The notes beneath the pieces were generated by a model. That model was not told where the DNA came from. It was given only the letters and a program-made list of their open reading frames with translations, and did no database searches. Of a stretch of 42,713 nucleotides of DNA, positions 20,829-32,933 are shown one piece after another (position 1 is the first letter of the stretch; each line of letters begins with the position of its first letter). This DNA comes from Parachlorella kessleri. Lineage: Eukaryota; Chlorophyta; Trebouxiophyceae; Chlorellales; Chlorellaceae. Both the position numbers and the translations under genes were made by a program. Location of the stretch: contig BBXU01000087.1 of assembly GCA_001598975.1 (NCBI GenBank), positions 1-42,713 of the forward strand, read 5' to 3'.

Positions 20829-23090
20829 ATGAAGGGCGGTGCATGCCCCAAGTGCAAAGCAAACGCCTTGCAGTTTGATGAGCTGTACGGGATCACCGCG
20901 TGTGAGGCCTGTGGGCACGTGCAAGAGGAGGCAGTGCTGGTGCACTGCACGCCTGAGACGCTCGACGGGCCCAGTGGAGTCTTTGTGCCTGACAAGGACT
21001 CTGGCCGGGCTGCTGCTGCCTCCCTGCTGCCCAGACAGGGCGTAGGCTTGTGGTTGCAGCGATCCAGCTCGGATGCAGGCCAGGTGTGGGGCCTGCGGCT
21101 GGGCAGGGCTCTGTGTGTGCCAGTGATGCGCCTAGCGACGGCAGCCTGCGCGCTTGTCCAGTCCCATCCACGCAGCCTGCGAGTCGCAGCCAGCTCTGCA
21201 AGGCATGGGACGTTGCCCTGATCACCACAACACTGTCCCTGGCCAGGACACGCGTGTCAAGCGGCGGCTGCGGTGTGAGGAGGTGTGCCACCTGCTGCAC
21301 CTCCAGCCAGCCATCGTCAGCCAGGCGCAGCACTTCCAGGTGACTGCGTTGCGCGCAAGCTGTTGTTGCCTGATGCTTCAGCGGCACTGCATATCCTTAT
21401 GTTGAGTGGTGTGCCATGACAAGGAAATCAGGTCTTAGTGCGACATGCTCTCTGCCTGCAGGAACAGCTGGCGGGCTGCCTAGAGCGGCGCTGGAGGCGG
21501 GACTGCATGGTGGCTGCAGCAGTGTACGCCGCCTGCCGCATTGAGGGGTTGCCCTTGACGCTGCGGGACTTGGCAGATGCAATACAGGAGTCCGATGTTC
21601 ACTTGCTGGGCAGGCACTACCAAGCTGCTCTTCAGGTAGCTCCATTGGTGGTGCCTCTGGTGTTGGGCAATACCTGTGAGCTGTGACGTGCTGCTGCGCA
21701 TGTGGGCCTGTTCATGATGTCATGCATGACCCAGCCTGGGCGCATCACCCGGCGACCTAACAGTCGAGGGAAGTGCTGTGTTGTCAGACTCAACAACGTG
21801 CCTGCTCGGTGCGCTCTGGGTCTCAAGCTGCTTGTATGTTGTGTGCACAGCCAGGGTCTCCATAGCGACTGACCGCACATATACTTTACCTGGGTGCTTC
21901 CCCTGCAGCTGCTTGGGTTGAGACCTCCCCTGGCGGAGCCAGAGATTCTCCTCCGTCGAAGCCTGGACCGCATTGCACGGGCGATGGGGCACGGCACCCC
22001 CACCAACCCTGGCCAAGCCAGCCCTCCATTGGCGGTAGCATGGGCAGGAGTGGCGCTTGACACCAGAAGCCTGGCGCAGGTGCAGCCAGATGCCGAGCTG
22101 TTGCTACGCTGGATGAAGGTCCAGCTGGGGTGCCAGTGCCACCCGCAGGCGGAGGTTGGTGCCGCGGTGGTGGTGGCAGCGCAGATGGCCACCCTGCCTG
22201 GGGTGGAGACTCAGGTGGTGGCTGTGGCGCTGGGCCTGGCCAAGGGCACCGTGGACCGAAGGGCCCAGCAGGTGAGGAGTAGGGCTGCGTGGGTAATGCC
22301 ATGTGTGCTAGGCAACCGGCTTGACTCAATATTTGCAGTAGATGGTGCTGGGGATGCTGCCATACGCACCTTGATCTTCCACCTCTCCCACCCTTGAGCC
22401 ATAGCTGAAGCTGCCTGCTGACAGTAGCACTGACCCAAAGCAGGGCACTTCCACATGCGGCACATCTGCTGCGACCCATGCGCCAGACACCCCTGCTGTG
22501 TTTTGTGTGACCCGCAGGTGCGCCAAAAGCTGTTGGAGCTGTCACGCCTGCTTCCCTATGGGGCTGAAGTGACTAGCAGGAACGTGGGCACGCATGCCCG
22601 CACTATCATAAGGCTGTCGGGGGTGCTGGTGGCTGCGGCAGGCAACAGCCCAGCCCCGGCTAGCCCTTGTGGGGCTGCCTCAGCAGAAGCAGCAACGCCA
22701 GAAGGCACAGGGAAGTCCAGCAGAGCAGCAGCAGCAGCAGCGAGTGGCACAGGTGCCGAGAGACAAGCAACGGCGGTTGCTGCAGGGCCGGCAGGCAATG
22801 CCGGCGAGCCAGCTGGCATGGTGGCTTTTGCACAGGACGATACGGCCCAAAGGCGGGTTGGGGAGGTGGAGGAAGAGCAGCAAGTAGGTGCGGTGAGGGA
22901 AGAGCCGTGCAGCCAACAGGCAGAGTCGGGGGTGGGGCCAGAGCAGCTGCTTCCACAGGATGGAGGGTGTGTAGTTGGTGTGTTGCGGCACCATGGAAGC
23001 TCTCCTGCTGTCACTCCTGGCACGCCTGGAGGTAAGCCTGGCAGCAGGGGGGCGCCAACAGTCAAAAGGCAGCGGTTGGGTTGCGGTTAG
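20829..23090 (+). CDS. TFIIB-family transcription factor, BRF2/PTF2-like
   Basis: Five exons, 20829-21083, 21247-21339, 21462-21635, 21909-22271 and 22518-23090, all join in phase 0 and give 485 residues. The N-terminus is a zinc ribbon with Cys 6, 9, 25 and 28 (ACPKCK and ACEACGHV). Two cyclin-like repeats follow. The first spans about residues 86-190, with MVAAAVYAACRIEGLPLTLR typical of the TFIIB fold; the second spans about 215-310, with GAAVVVAAQM and VAVALGLAKGTVDRR. This order is diagnostic of TFIIB-type factors that bind TBP-DNA and recruit a polymerase. The short spacer after the ribbon and the LRCEEVCHLLHLQP segment look closer to BRF2 or plant PTF2 than to TFIIB or BRF1; this subfamily call is tentative. 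The last 150 residues are Ala/Gln/Gly-rich and end in a basic KRQRLG patch. A TGTAA motif follows at 23346. Confidence 0.85.
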
Positions 23091-24116
23091 TGATTGGCAA
23101 GGTTACCTTGATGGACGGCGGCACATATTAACAGAGAAGAGATAGCTGTGATTGGAGAGTGCCAAATGCTCGGTAGCTTCTGGGCTTGCTTGAGTTTGTG
23201 AGCCAGTGTTCCTCGTGTTTGTTGATCTGCGGGCTTGAAACAGCCGTATCCATAGTGCAGGAGCTATCAGCATGTACAACAGCTGTGCCAACCTGCTGGC
23301 CATCTGAGCTATTCTTTTCTTGTGCTGCTCTGCTGTTGGACTGGCTGTAATAGACGCTGGTGCTTCATCCTGGAGCATGCATGGTGACTGCCTGAGGCTG
23401 TTGCAGGGTTATGTGAAGCATTTGTAGCCCTAGCCATGTGGAACGCCGTGTTGTACCTAGATAGACATGTGACAGCAGCACTTGTTGTTGTGTTTTCTCT
23501 ATAAAAGAGCATGTGCAGCATAGACCGGGACACCTTTCGCCCAGTCATTGTACCCTCCCCTCTTTTGGGCGCTGTGCCAAGCACTAACATACATGGTTGG
23601 CAGCACTTGGTGTGTTATGGTACAGCGTGTGTAAACATGCCCACCCAGCCAATGTGTGAAGTGCCAGTACATGTATATATATTGGCGTGCAAGGGATACT
23701 CCCAGGTGTCCTATGTTAAAGAAGCTATTATTGGTCAGGTCTCCACCCTTCTACAAACTCCCTCCCTGTGTGCATGTCCCATGATACCACATGAGAAAAT
23801 GTCTTCTATAACAAAGAGGGTCAGGTCAGAAACAAGTCCTACTACACAATTGATTTAACTACGGAACGAGCCTGGGGTGGAATGCATGTGACAACAAGGG
23901 AGAGTTCCATTGTCGATGAATGATGTACCAAAATACAAGATTGTCTGTGGGTACACGGTTGTGTACGGCCGTCATGCGTCTCGGTGATTCCTTCTAGAGC
24001 AGCTACTCCAACTGACGTAGCTGGCACCCACCAACCTGCTGCCTGGCCCCTGTTGTCACATGCAATCCATCCTCAAACACACACAAGTCAGATAAGAAGA
24101 CTATAGTCATGCTCCG
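23091..24116. other. Intergenic region between convergent genes
   Basis: This 1.0-kb gap lies between the 3' ends of the TFIIB-like and FUSC genes. It contains a TGTAA motif serving the plus-strand gene. A TATAAAAG at about 23500 is followed after a few bases by an ATG opening a 115-codon frame (23511-23858, plus) with no recognisable features. I regard that frame as unlikely to be a gene. Confidence 0.5.
23346..23350 (+). terminator. TGTAA polyadenylation motif
   Basis: The motif lies about 255 bp past the TAG at 23088-23090. It is the first clear TGTAA downstream of the TFIIB-like gene. Confidence 0.5.
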
Positions 24117-27100
24117 CTAGGCTGCGGAGGTTGCATCCCCCCCATCCTCGCTATCACTCTCACTCTCAAGCTGCTGCTCCTCCTTCTCGAGCTCATCCTC
24201 GCCCACGGGCTGCACCAGTTCCACACCCAGCACCCCCGCCGCGGTCGCCGCAAACTCCTCATCAAGGCTCCAGCTGGCAGGCCCTCCCAGCCCGTCCTTC
24301 ACCGCCCGGGCCTGCTCTGAGCCGGCCCCGAAAAACGTGCGCACAACAGCCAGCAGCAGCATGCGGGTGACGCCGGCCAGGCTGCACAGCATGGCCATGA
24401 AGGCCATGCCCTGGCCGCTGGCGGGGTGGCTGGAGGGGAGCTCCGACACGAGCAGCAGCAGGAAGAGGCGCTCCACGTGAGACTCAAACGACAACACCAG
24501 CTGGACGGCCCTGCAGGCGACAAGAGGAGGTGGGTGGCTCCTTGAGAAGCCGTCTTGGGTGCGTGGCAGAGGTATGGCCCGAGCACAGAGTGGAGGCAGG
24601 GCGGGTGAGCGGACGGCTGGGTGCGGTGGTGGATGCATCAAGCAAGTGGGGGGCTAGAGTGCCTATCCAGGGGAGGGCCACCGTGAGCATGCTGAGTGCT
24701 GACCTCGCAAGCCCACCGGTGCAGCGTGCGCCGAGCCATCCCTGTTCCTGGCAAGCCTGCACGTGAAACCCCGCAGACCCGTGCGCTCCCTAGCCGGATG
24801 TTTTCATCGCCGCAAGGCATGCAACATCCAACAGCAGGGGCAGGCCCCCTCACCGCTCTGGCGGCAGCTTGCCCTGCACCACCGCCTGCATGCCTTTCAG
24901 GCACTCCCGCAGCTGCTCCGCGGCCCGCGCCACCTGGGCCCTGAACAGCCCCAGCAGGGGCACGTGCTGCATGCGGTGGGCGTCCATGGTGGAGGCGAAG
25001 CTGCTGAGGATGTTGAGCAGCTGGCGCAGCGTGCGGTGGGTGTTGTGGGCCTCGTCCAGGGACAGGCGGTGGGGCGTGCGCCAGGGGTAGAACTCGTAGC
25101 GCAGGGAGGGGATGAGGGGGGGCATGGCTGAGATGGCAGCGCTGGCCTGCAGGGGGAGCGAGAGGAGGAGGGAGGAGGAGGAAGGTTGGGTGGGGGTAGC
25201 GTCTTACCATGTGGCGAGGGGTTAGCAGGGCAAAAGGGAGAGGCGGGCCACACTGGCCTGTGAAACTGCGAGCAGAAGCAGCCAAACCCGAGGAGACAAG
25301 CAGAAATGCATCTGAACCATATGAACATGAGCTCAACTTGGGATGGGAGGGGGCAACCCATAGCCGTTGATGGAGGCAAGAAGGGATCATGTAGCCAGGG
25401 TATCCTGCGCCCCACAAACCAGAATTGCAGGTCAAGCATGATGGGACACAGAGCCACAGCCCTCCCTAGAAGCTCCTCCTTACCTTCTGTCCCCCCTCCA
25501 TGATTTTGAGGAAGTTGGGCCCCAGGGCCGCGACCAGCCTCTGCTTGTTGCTCCGCGCCACCAGCTCCCCCAAGGGAGCATGCTGCTCCCACAGCCAGTG
25601 CCGCAGCCGCTGGAAGATGCCCTTGGGGGTGCGGGCACGGCGGCGCCTCCCACGCTTTGCTGCTGCTGGGCTGCTAGGCTGCCTACCCGTGACAGCGTTG
25701 TCGGCAGGGTCCAGCAGGCCGTAGGTGGAGTCAACAACAACCAGGGTGGCCCTGGGGGACATGTGGCGTGGCAAGGGGGCCTGGCTTCGCTGACTAGGCT
25801 GATGCTGGCTCGGCTGCTGAGGGTGCTGCTGTGGCTGCTCCAGAGGCTCAGGAGACGTTGGAGTGCGTATACCAGTGCCCAAGGCTCCTAGGGGTTTCAC
25901 ACCTGCGACCTCTGCGGGAGTGTGAGGGGTGGACGGCACTTCGACAGTGGCTGCGCCGAGCGAGTGTTGCTGCTGCGACTGCAAGTGCGAGGCCTCTTGA
26001 GCCGGTGGCAAGGCTTCAGCTGCTGCCCTGGGTGGCTGATTGCCATTGCTGCTGCTGCTGCTACGGCCAGTGGGCTGCAAGCTGCTGGGCGCAGGCGCCG
26101 CAGGAGAGTCGCGCGGCTCACCCCTGCCCTGACTCTTGCCGCCGCCGCCGCCGTCGCTGCGGCTGCTGGAAGCAGGGCTCTGCTGCTGCGGTGTGCGTGG
26201 CTCCACCTCCCTGGCTCCCTCCGACCCCTCCTCCTCCTCCTGCTGCTGCTCCTTCACCAGCTGCAGAGTGAGCCACTCTGCCAGCGACACCTGGCCCAGC
26301 GCCTCCTCGGGTAAACCAGCAGCAGCAGGCGCAGCACCAGGGACTTTGCCGCCCCCGGGCGCGGCACCGTCTGCCACACCCCAGGGGCCCGCCAAGCCTT
26401 TCATGCCTGCGAACTCTCCCGCCCACTGATCTGCCGACCATGGCGGCGCTTGGCTCCCCTGTGCATGCCCCCCCGGCCGTCCCACTGCCAGCTGTACGCC
26501 GGGAACTTCTGCACTGCCTGGGCGTGGCTGGCCACCCGCAGCAGCTGCGCTACCCCCGCTGCCCTTGCCGCCGCTGCCCTCGTCGGCGTCATGAGCTCCC
26601 TGCCAGTCCGGCAAGGCATTCTTGATTGTGGTTTCCGCCGTGGACGCCAGCAGCCCCAGCGCCTTGGCCACCTGCCCCTGGAAGACCTCCCCGGTGGTCA
26701 CCGGAAAGACCAGGCACACCACCAGGAAGTTGATGAGCACCCCGATAGCCGTCCAAGCCAGGCGCCACAGGGCAAACACCCACAGCACGCCAGGCAGGGT
26801 GTAGCCGGCCAGGGTGATGCCGCAGGTGACTACGCATGAGGTGATGAAGAAGTAGACGAGGCGCAGCCGGCGGGCGGCCAGGAAGCTGCAGCCGCCGCAG
26901 AAGAGCGCCAGCAGGAGCGCGGTGAGTATGAACTGCGGGCGGGCAGCAGGGGTAGCAGGAGGACAGCGAAGTCAGATGTTGGTAGAGGCCAAGTGGCGTG
27001 GCGCGACGCGGCCAGGAAGCTGTCGCTGTCGCAGAAGAATGTTTGGGTCTGGATTGCAGGCAGCAGTGGCAGCGGCACAGATGGTAGGCTCCGGCTGACA

Positions 27101-30100
27101 AGCAGCAACGAGCATGCTCTGCAGTCGTGGCGAGCCACTGGGACGGACACAACCGCTCAGCAGCAATCCAGGACGGCTGTGTGAGGGACACTCCCACGGC
27201 AGGGGGACAGCGGCGCATAGAGCAGATGATGATGATAATAAGATATGCTTTCCTCGTCTTAGTGTGGTCGTACGTAATACATACATGGGAGCTAATCTAC
27301 TCGCACCTTTTGTGGGTGGTTGTCATGGTTGAGGCCGTTGCAGAGCACCACAAAATACAGGAAGCCCAGGCCCACAGCACCCCCCAGCAGCGTGCCTGTC
27401 AGCCGCAGCGTGCCCTTCATGACGCTGCTGCCAGCGGTGGCCTCGGCTAACACCACAACCTGCAGCATGGAAGCAAGTTACTTAGTATGATGGGCCAACT
27501 GATGGATGCGCCTGGAGGTGCAAGCCATGCTGTTGTGTTTGGAGTTGACCACCTACATACACGGCACACAGCATGAAACACCACCATGTGGGCGGCTGCT
27601 GTGGACACAGAATATAAGTTGTGGCATCGCAGTGTAAGGGTTGCTTGCAAACGAGACACACTCCCGCCATTTGCTGCCACTCTGAACCTGCTTCCATCCT
27701 TGGGTTGTAAATGGAGCATCCATGGGCTGAAAAAGACCCACATAACTGTTCCAAATGCACTACTTGCTATGCAGAGTAGTAGTGGGGTCGCCAGCTTCAA
27801 CAATTAGCAATTTGACCGAGAACAGAAGCAAGCCAGTACGCCCAAAATCACTCACTATGATAATCGCCCAGATGACTCGTTGTCCCATAGTGTAATACAC
27901 GGGGTCGATGATGGCTAGCCACATCACCACTGTGTAGGCAACGCACATCTGCACAGCCACAAAGCACCGGCCCAGCACATGTGAGTGCCAGGGTCCCCAT
28001 GAAAAAAGTGCAGTCCGCTGGACCAGACCTGGCAGTGCCACCCTGAGCATACATTAAAATCCCGGCATGCCCAGCCATGCGGCTGTGAGGGTGCACTATA
28101 CTTGCTGCTGCTGCAAGCACAGCTAGCAGCACACCACCTCGCCACCCGACTACTGCGGCTGGGGAGCACGGAGCAACAGCACAGGGTTCGCAAGGGACAG
28201 AGCGAGGCAGCGGCGTGGGGCGGCTCGCATTGGTGACTTCAAGAAAGAATGTGGAGGTACTGTGGCCTTACAGACTGCTGCGGTGCCTACAATGCTGGAC
28301 TCGATGCAGAGGCCTGGCCGCATTGTGTGGCAAGGAGTCAGACAGGATACCTTTGCCCAGCCCATGGGCTGTGCGCCTCTTGTGTCAGGTTCTCCCTCGG
28401 TGACAGCCTACTAAGGTGGACACCCCTTCAAATGATATCGACCCGGCCTGAATCCAACACCAGCAGCCCACCTGCACCGCCAGCTTGTAGTGAGACTCCG
28501 TGAACCCCAATTTGTCCTGGAACCACGTCAGCCAGCGCCTCAGCACGCTGGGCCTGCTGGGCTCGGCATGCTTAACCACAGCAACGCCCCGCCTCACCAG
28601 CCTGCAAGCCACACCATAAGACATGCTTGCCGCTATTGGCCGGGGCCCCAAAGGCACCAAGTCAAGCCCTCCGTTTACGTGCTTGCCCACACACCTCTGA
28701 ATCTATGCATGCCCACCATCCCTCCCCCACCTCCCGCTAAAGTACCCGCCTCCCAGACGTGCCTCCCGCTCGCTTGAAGTTGGGAGGCTTGCCCCTCGCC
28801 CGCCGCTGCAGCCACCGCCGTGCATGTGCCTGCAACCAGGCCCACACAAGCCAGGGGCACTCACCTTGCTACCAGCGCCTCCCGCTCTGCCCGAGGAAGC
28901 GTGCCACTCTCCAGCCGCTTCAGCCCATCCACCAGCACCTCCGACATGCGGCTGAGCACTGAGCCCTTGAACAGACCCCATGTGCTCGGCCGCCCGGGGG
29001 CGGACCGCTGCAAGTCCCGCTCTGGGCTCCCTGGCTCCCGCTGCTGCTGCTGCTGCTGGTCGAACTCGCGCATCTGCTCCTCATGCTGCTCCAGTCGATG
29101 AAGCAGCTGCTGCTCTGCCAACTGCTGCAGCTGTGCTTGCTGCTGGCCATCGTTGGGCTGGTGATGGTCGTGCGGCTGCTGGGGATCTTGTCCGCGCTCT
29201 CCTCCGCCATGCGTGGCCCCGTCCCAGTGTTGCTGTTCGCCCGCTCTTTTGCCTTCAGCTCCTGCCTGGTGGTGGTGCGGGTGGTGGCAGCATGGGCTGG
29301 CCTGGCATGCCAGGAGCTTCAGCAGCTGCTGCCTCACCAAAGCCGTGTTCGCAGCGAGGGGCTGGTCACGCCCTAGGGCCGCAGGTAACAACCCCACCAT
29401 CCTGCGCATCTGCACGGCAGTGCAACCCGTCGGGCCTTCGCCGGCGACCAAGGCCCCTACTGAATAACTATGCAGCCCCAGCCGCCCAGTGTGCTGCTAG
29501 GGGCAGGGCATACGCCAGCAACAAACACGTGTGGTCGACTTCGCTGGTGACGCTGAATCCTGGAGAGAGACGCGAACAAGGCACGGGCATACTAGGAGCC
29601 TGGTGGCAGTAGGTTCTAAAGACGCAACAGCCTGTCACCCCTCTCGGCGGATGAGCAGACGGTTAGTCACCCACCCTGGAGTAGACAGTGAAGAGCACCG
29701 AGGCGACCGTATAACAAGCCAGTCCATCAGCCGCGAGCACCCCAGCTCCGCACGAGTGCTGCACCGCTGCCGACAACTCCGTCAGCCTCTGGTGAAGCTG
29801 CCCGAAGGCATCCAGGACATGCGGGAATGGCGCGTTGTTCTGCAGGGTGGCGCTCATTGCACTGCGGCCAGCCATGGGGACAGCAAGGGATCAATGAGCG
29901 GAGATGGGCGGTACCCATTTCCCACCGGGTGGCGCCCAGCCCTCGGCACGCTGTATACACATCAGTGGGGGCCGGGGCTTAATGATCCGTGGGCGGGGTG
30001 TAACTCAGAAAGGGTACATTGCTAGCTGGACAGCTGACCAGTGCTGCTGCCCGCCTCTGAAAGAGTTGGCTGGCCATGTGCAAGCTGAGGCACTGCATTG

Positions 30101-32334
30101 GCTGGCTGGGCCCCCTCCTGTGGCGCTGCCCACCTTGGCCACTCAGCGTACCTGCACAGCGTGCTGGCCACTGAGCGTACCTGCACAGCGTGCTGGCCAC
30201 TGAGCGTACCTGCACAGCGTGCTGGCCACTGAGCGTACCTGCACAGCGCCCCCAGCGCGTGGGCTACTGCCTTGAACTCGACTGCGTACTCGGCGCACAG
30301 CCTGAGCCTCAGGCGCCCCGTTTCCACGGGGTACAACATCAGGGCAGCTGAGCTCAACTCGGCCCGGGCCAGGCATGCCAGGGTGGCAAAGGGCAGCACG
30401 GGAAGCACGCGCGTTGGCCTATAAACATCAAACTCCCAGCGGGCAGCTGAGATGTGGGTCTGCGCCGCCTGAAGCAAGCAATCAGCACAAGAGTCCCTGT
30501 CCTCACATCTCTTGCGAAGGATGCTAGAGCCCGCCCAAGCAGGGGACAGAGCTGGAGATGCTAGCTTCCACACTGCTAATTGCCACGCGCTGCAGTGCCC
30601 TAACACGTGAACCCACGCAATATCACCATCGCAAACATAAACAAGAGTTGAGATTTCATCAAGAGTGCCGCGCGAAACACTGCCAACACCTCTCCTTGCC
30701 TGGATTGCGCCGCCGGCTTGCATGATCATCTGGTGCAGGGGCCAAACAGTCTCAAAGAGGCCCTTGTCTATGGCCCTTCCCTCCATAGGCGTGCCTTCAG
30801 CCATCACTAGCTTGCCATACTCATCCAAGGGTGCCGTGTATAGCTCCAGGGTGGCCGTGAGAATCTTGCCGATGCCCTCTATGGCAGTTGACAGCTGTCG
30901 CCGGGCCAAGAAGCCTGCAGGCAAACATGAGACAGGGTACCTCGGCATGAGGCAGCTTCTTTACGTCCAGGGTACATAACTGTGTAATGCCCGGTCACAG
31001 TAGATACTAGCAGCAAAGCTGACAGGGCACAGCGTGCACCCTTGTGTCAGCGACTGGCAGCCAACACAGTACATCTCAGGTTGCACACCAGGTTTCCTTT
31101 GCAAACTCCATCGACAGCAACCACCTCCACCAAGCAGGATGGCACGGCCCCTGACCTGACGGCGTGGGTGTGACAAAAGTGGTCACCAGCGTCGCCGCCA
31201 CCCCCGCGGCCGCGATGTAAAACATGAACCACAGCGTGAACACATAAAGGGCCGTTCCCGGCGGGGCACGGTACACTCCACATGCCGACAGGGCCAGCAC
31301 GAGCGTGGCAAAGGTGTATGCCAGCTTGCGGGGGGCTTGCTGGAAGCGCAGGAGTGTGAGCAAGAAGGCAGCGACGTTTGTCACCACCAGCAGCACCGCC
31401 ACCTGGACATTAGCGACAAGCACACGCCCTGTGTCAGGGTGGTTTCCTGGCCTGCTGGAGCGGTTTAGCTTTTAGGGTTTAGGGTTACGGAACCCTAACC
31501 CTAAACCCTAAACGCAGGGCTAGGAAGTCAAGCACGCATACTTTAAGCCGCCAGCAACCACACCCATGCCCTGTGTTCAGCTCCCTCTCCAGGTCAGTGC
31601 TTGAACGCACACCAGCCCGACTGCTGGTGTGTCGCCAGGGTCATTACCTTGGTGGGAGAATATTCCCAGCTCCCACCATTGGCCGCCAAGGTTATGTAGA
31701 GACATGCCAGAGCCACCCCGCCCCCTCCTGCTCCTCCCAGAGCTGAATAGATGAAGACTTTGCCCGCTGGCAGCGAGGCTAGCAGGCGACTGAGGACCAC
31801 CACACAGAAGAACAGGACAATCATCTGCAGATCAAGGGGGAACCCGCGCGTGGTTTTGAAGTTTGGACTAGTGGAGCGGCACGGGATAAAAAGTGTGAGG
31901 TGTTGGGTAGGGTAGGGTTAAGGCAAGTCTGGTTGGCACGGAGACAGCCAAGAACCCCTTGCCTGGAACCTTTTTATGCCTGCTACGCAAATTGACAAGT
32001 CTTTACTCACGCCTGGCTTCCCTAAGGTTCTGTGGGTGATCAACATGGAGTAGAGGGACGGCCCATACTGCAGACCTGTCGGCAAGAGCTCAAAGCTTGG
32101 GAACCTTACCTGGGGTGTAACAAAGGTCGGGTTCTCGCTGAAAGTCTGCCATACTGTGGGAGTACTGAAGATGCCTAGAATGGCAATGACTCCAGCGAAG
32201 GTCTGCAGCCCAGTCTGATACTGTCATCCCTATACTCTTCAGGATCACGGATAGAGAGTCGCTCACTGGCTCACCTGAATACCATACCGGACGCTAGTGT
32301 CACTCAGCAGGCCCTGCACCCACTGTTTTAACAT
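24117..32334 (-). CDS. FUSC-family (fusaric-acid-resistance / ALMT-like) membrane transporter, 1421 aa
   Basis: Fourteen exons in minus order: 32275-32334, 32110-32202, 31648-31824, 31156-31402, 30700-30914, 30239-30468, 29675-29861, 28865-29409, 28472-28601, 27856-27948, 27307-27459, 25484-26932, 24854-25146 and 24117-24510. Every junction is phase-consistent. Residues 21-185 hold about six hydrophobic helices (such as MIVLFFCVVVLSRLLASL). A soluble region with a His/Gln-rich part (near 29300-29050) follows. A second block at about 629-795 carries the FUSC-type VIWAIIIVVVLAEATAGSS and GTLLGGAVGLGF. Then come a low-complexity linker of about 340 residues, a helical cytosolic domain (SLRYEFYPWRTPHRLSL) and an acidic C-terminus. 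Two blocks each followed by a soluble domain match aromatic-acid exporter/FUSC proteins and fungal Bre4-like relatives; plant ALMT anion channels are distant kin. Substrate is unknown. Intron 5 appears to use a GC donor (CAG|GCAAGG at 30699). Confidence 0.87.
30141..30250 (-). repeat. 29-bp tandem repeat (3.8 copies) carrying a 5' splice site
   Basis: Units start at about 30141, 30170, 30199 and 30228, and each includes GCGTACCTGCACAGC on the plus strand. On the minus strand every unit reads CTGTGCAG|GTACGC, a good splice donor. The FUSC exon 30239-30468 ends at the 5'-most copy; the other three lie in the intron. Confidence 0.9.
31471..31512. repeat. Telomere-like inverted repeat inside a FUSC intron
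   Basis: Two TTTAGGG units on the left face CCCTAA and CCCTAAA units on the right around a short centre (TTACGGAA), so the segment can fold back on itself. It lies in the intron between exons 31648-31824 and 31156-31402. TTTAGGG is the plant/green-algal telomere repeat. Confidence 0.85.
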
Positions 32335-32498
32335 GGGGAGGCTCCTAGCCAGGCATCGCCGAAGGGGTTGAAGTGCAGTAATCGTAGTCCCTCGAACTTG
32401 TAGCAAATTTTGGATCTTAACATCTCGCGGCAAACCGTGGCTGGACCACCTTCGCCATAGCTCGGAAGGTGCCCGACTGGGCCGCCACCTAAGCGCCG

Positions 32499-32505
32499 CC
32501 TTATA
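32499..32505 (-). promoter_or_regulatory. Candidate TATA-like element for the FUSC gene
   Basis: TATAAGG on the minus strand lies 165 bp before the FUSC ATG, within a two-copy direct repeat of TAAGGCGGCGC. Position is plausible, but the call rests only on similarity and spacing. Confidence 0.3.
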
Positions 32506-32526
32506 CTGCGCCGCCTTACGCTGCCT

Positions 32527-32569
32527 TTACATGTATGTATGATACCTTTTACATACATTTACATTTACA
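32527..32569 (-). terminator. Cluster of four TGTAA poly(A) motifs for SRP68
   Basis: On the minus strand TGTAA occurs at 32565-32569, 32559-32563, 32549-32553 and 32527-32531, about 365-405 bp past the SRP68 stop codon. The stretch is AT-rich. Such clustering strongly suggests the SRP68 transcript ends here. Confidence 0.65.
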
Positions 32570-32933
32570 CAGGCAACCCCAGGCCAACCTTTATGGATAA
32601 GCCCTGACGTCCTTGACGTCATCACACTACAAGTCGGCAAATCCACCAAGCTGCCACCAACTAGAATTACGTCACCGAGATGGGCAACACTGCCAGCCCA
32701 CTTCAGCTTCAAGCTCAAGTCACACAGGCTAAGCATCCTTTCTTTGAAGGCCCTGCTAGCTCGTGCCCTCAGTGTCATACCCGGCATGCCCACCGAGCTG
32801 GCAGAAGTTGTTTTTACCACCAAGGCAATACTGTCAGCCAAGGCTATGACCAACTCCAAGCAACCACTGCTGCCTGCCGTTTGGGCCTACAGGCACTGCC
32901 GCGGCAGATACCCACCCGGTGGTGTTACAAGCC

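Larger units (their letters stand above)
32335..32933. other. Intergenic region between SRP68 and the FUSC gene
   Basis: Both neighbours are on the minus strand, so this 599-bp gap must hold the SRP68 3' UTR and the FUSC promoter. It contains a cluster of TGTAA motifs at 32527-32569 and a TATA-like element at 32499-32505. A minus-strand frame at 32527-32859 lacks an ATG start and overlaps the poly(A) cluster; I do not consider it a gene. Confidence 0.55.

Noticed and set aside
23500..23858. TATAAAAG followed by a 115-codon ORF
   Set aside because: The ATG is only a few bases from the TATA-like motif, the product has no recognisable features, and the gap lies between two gene 3' ends.
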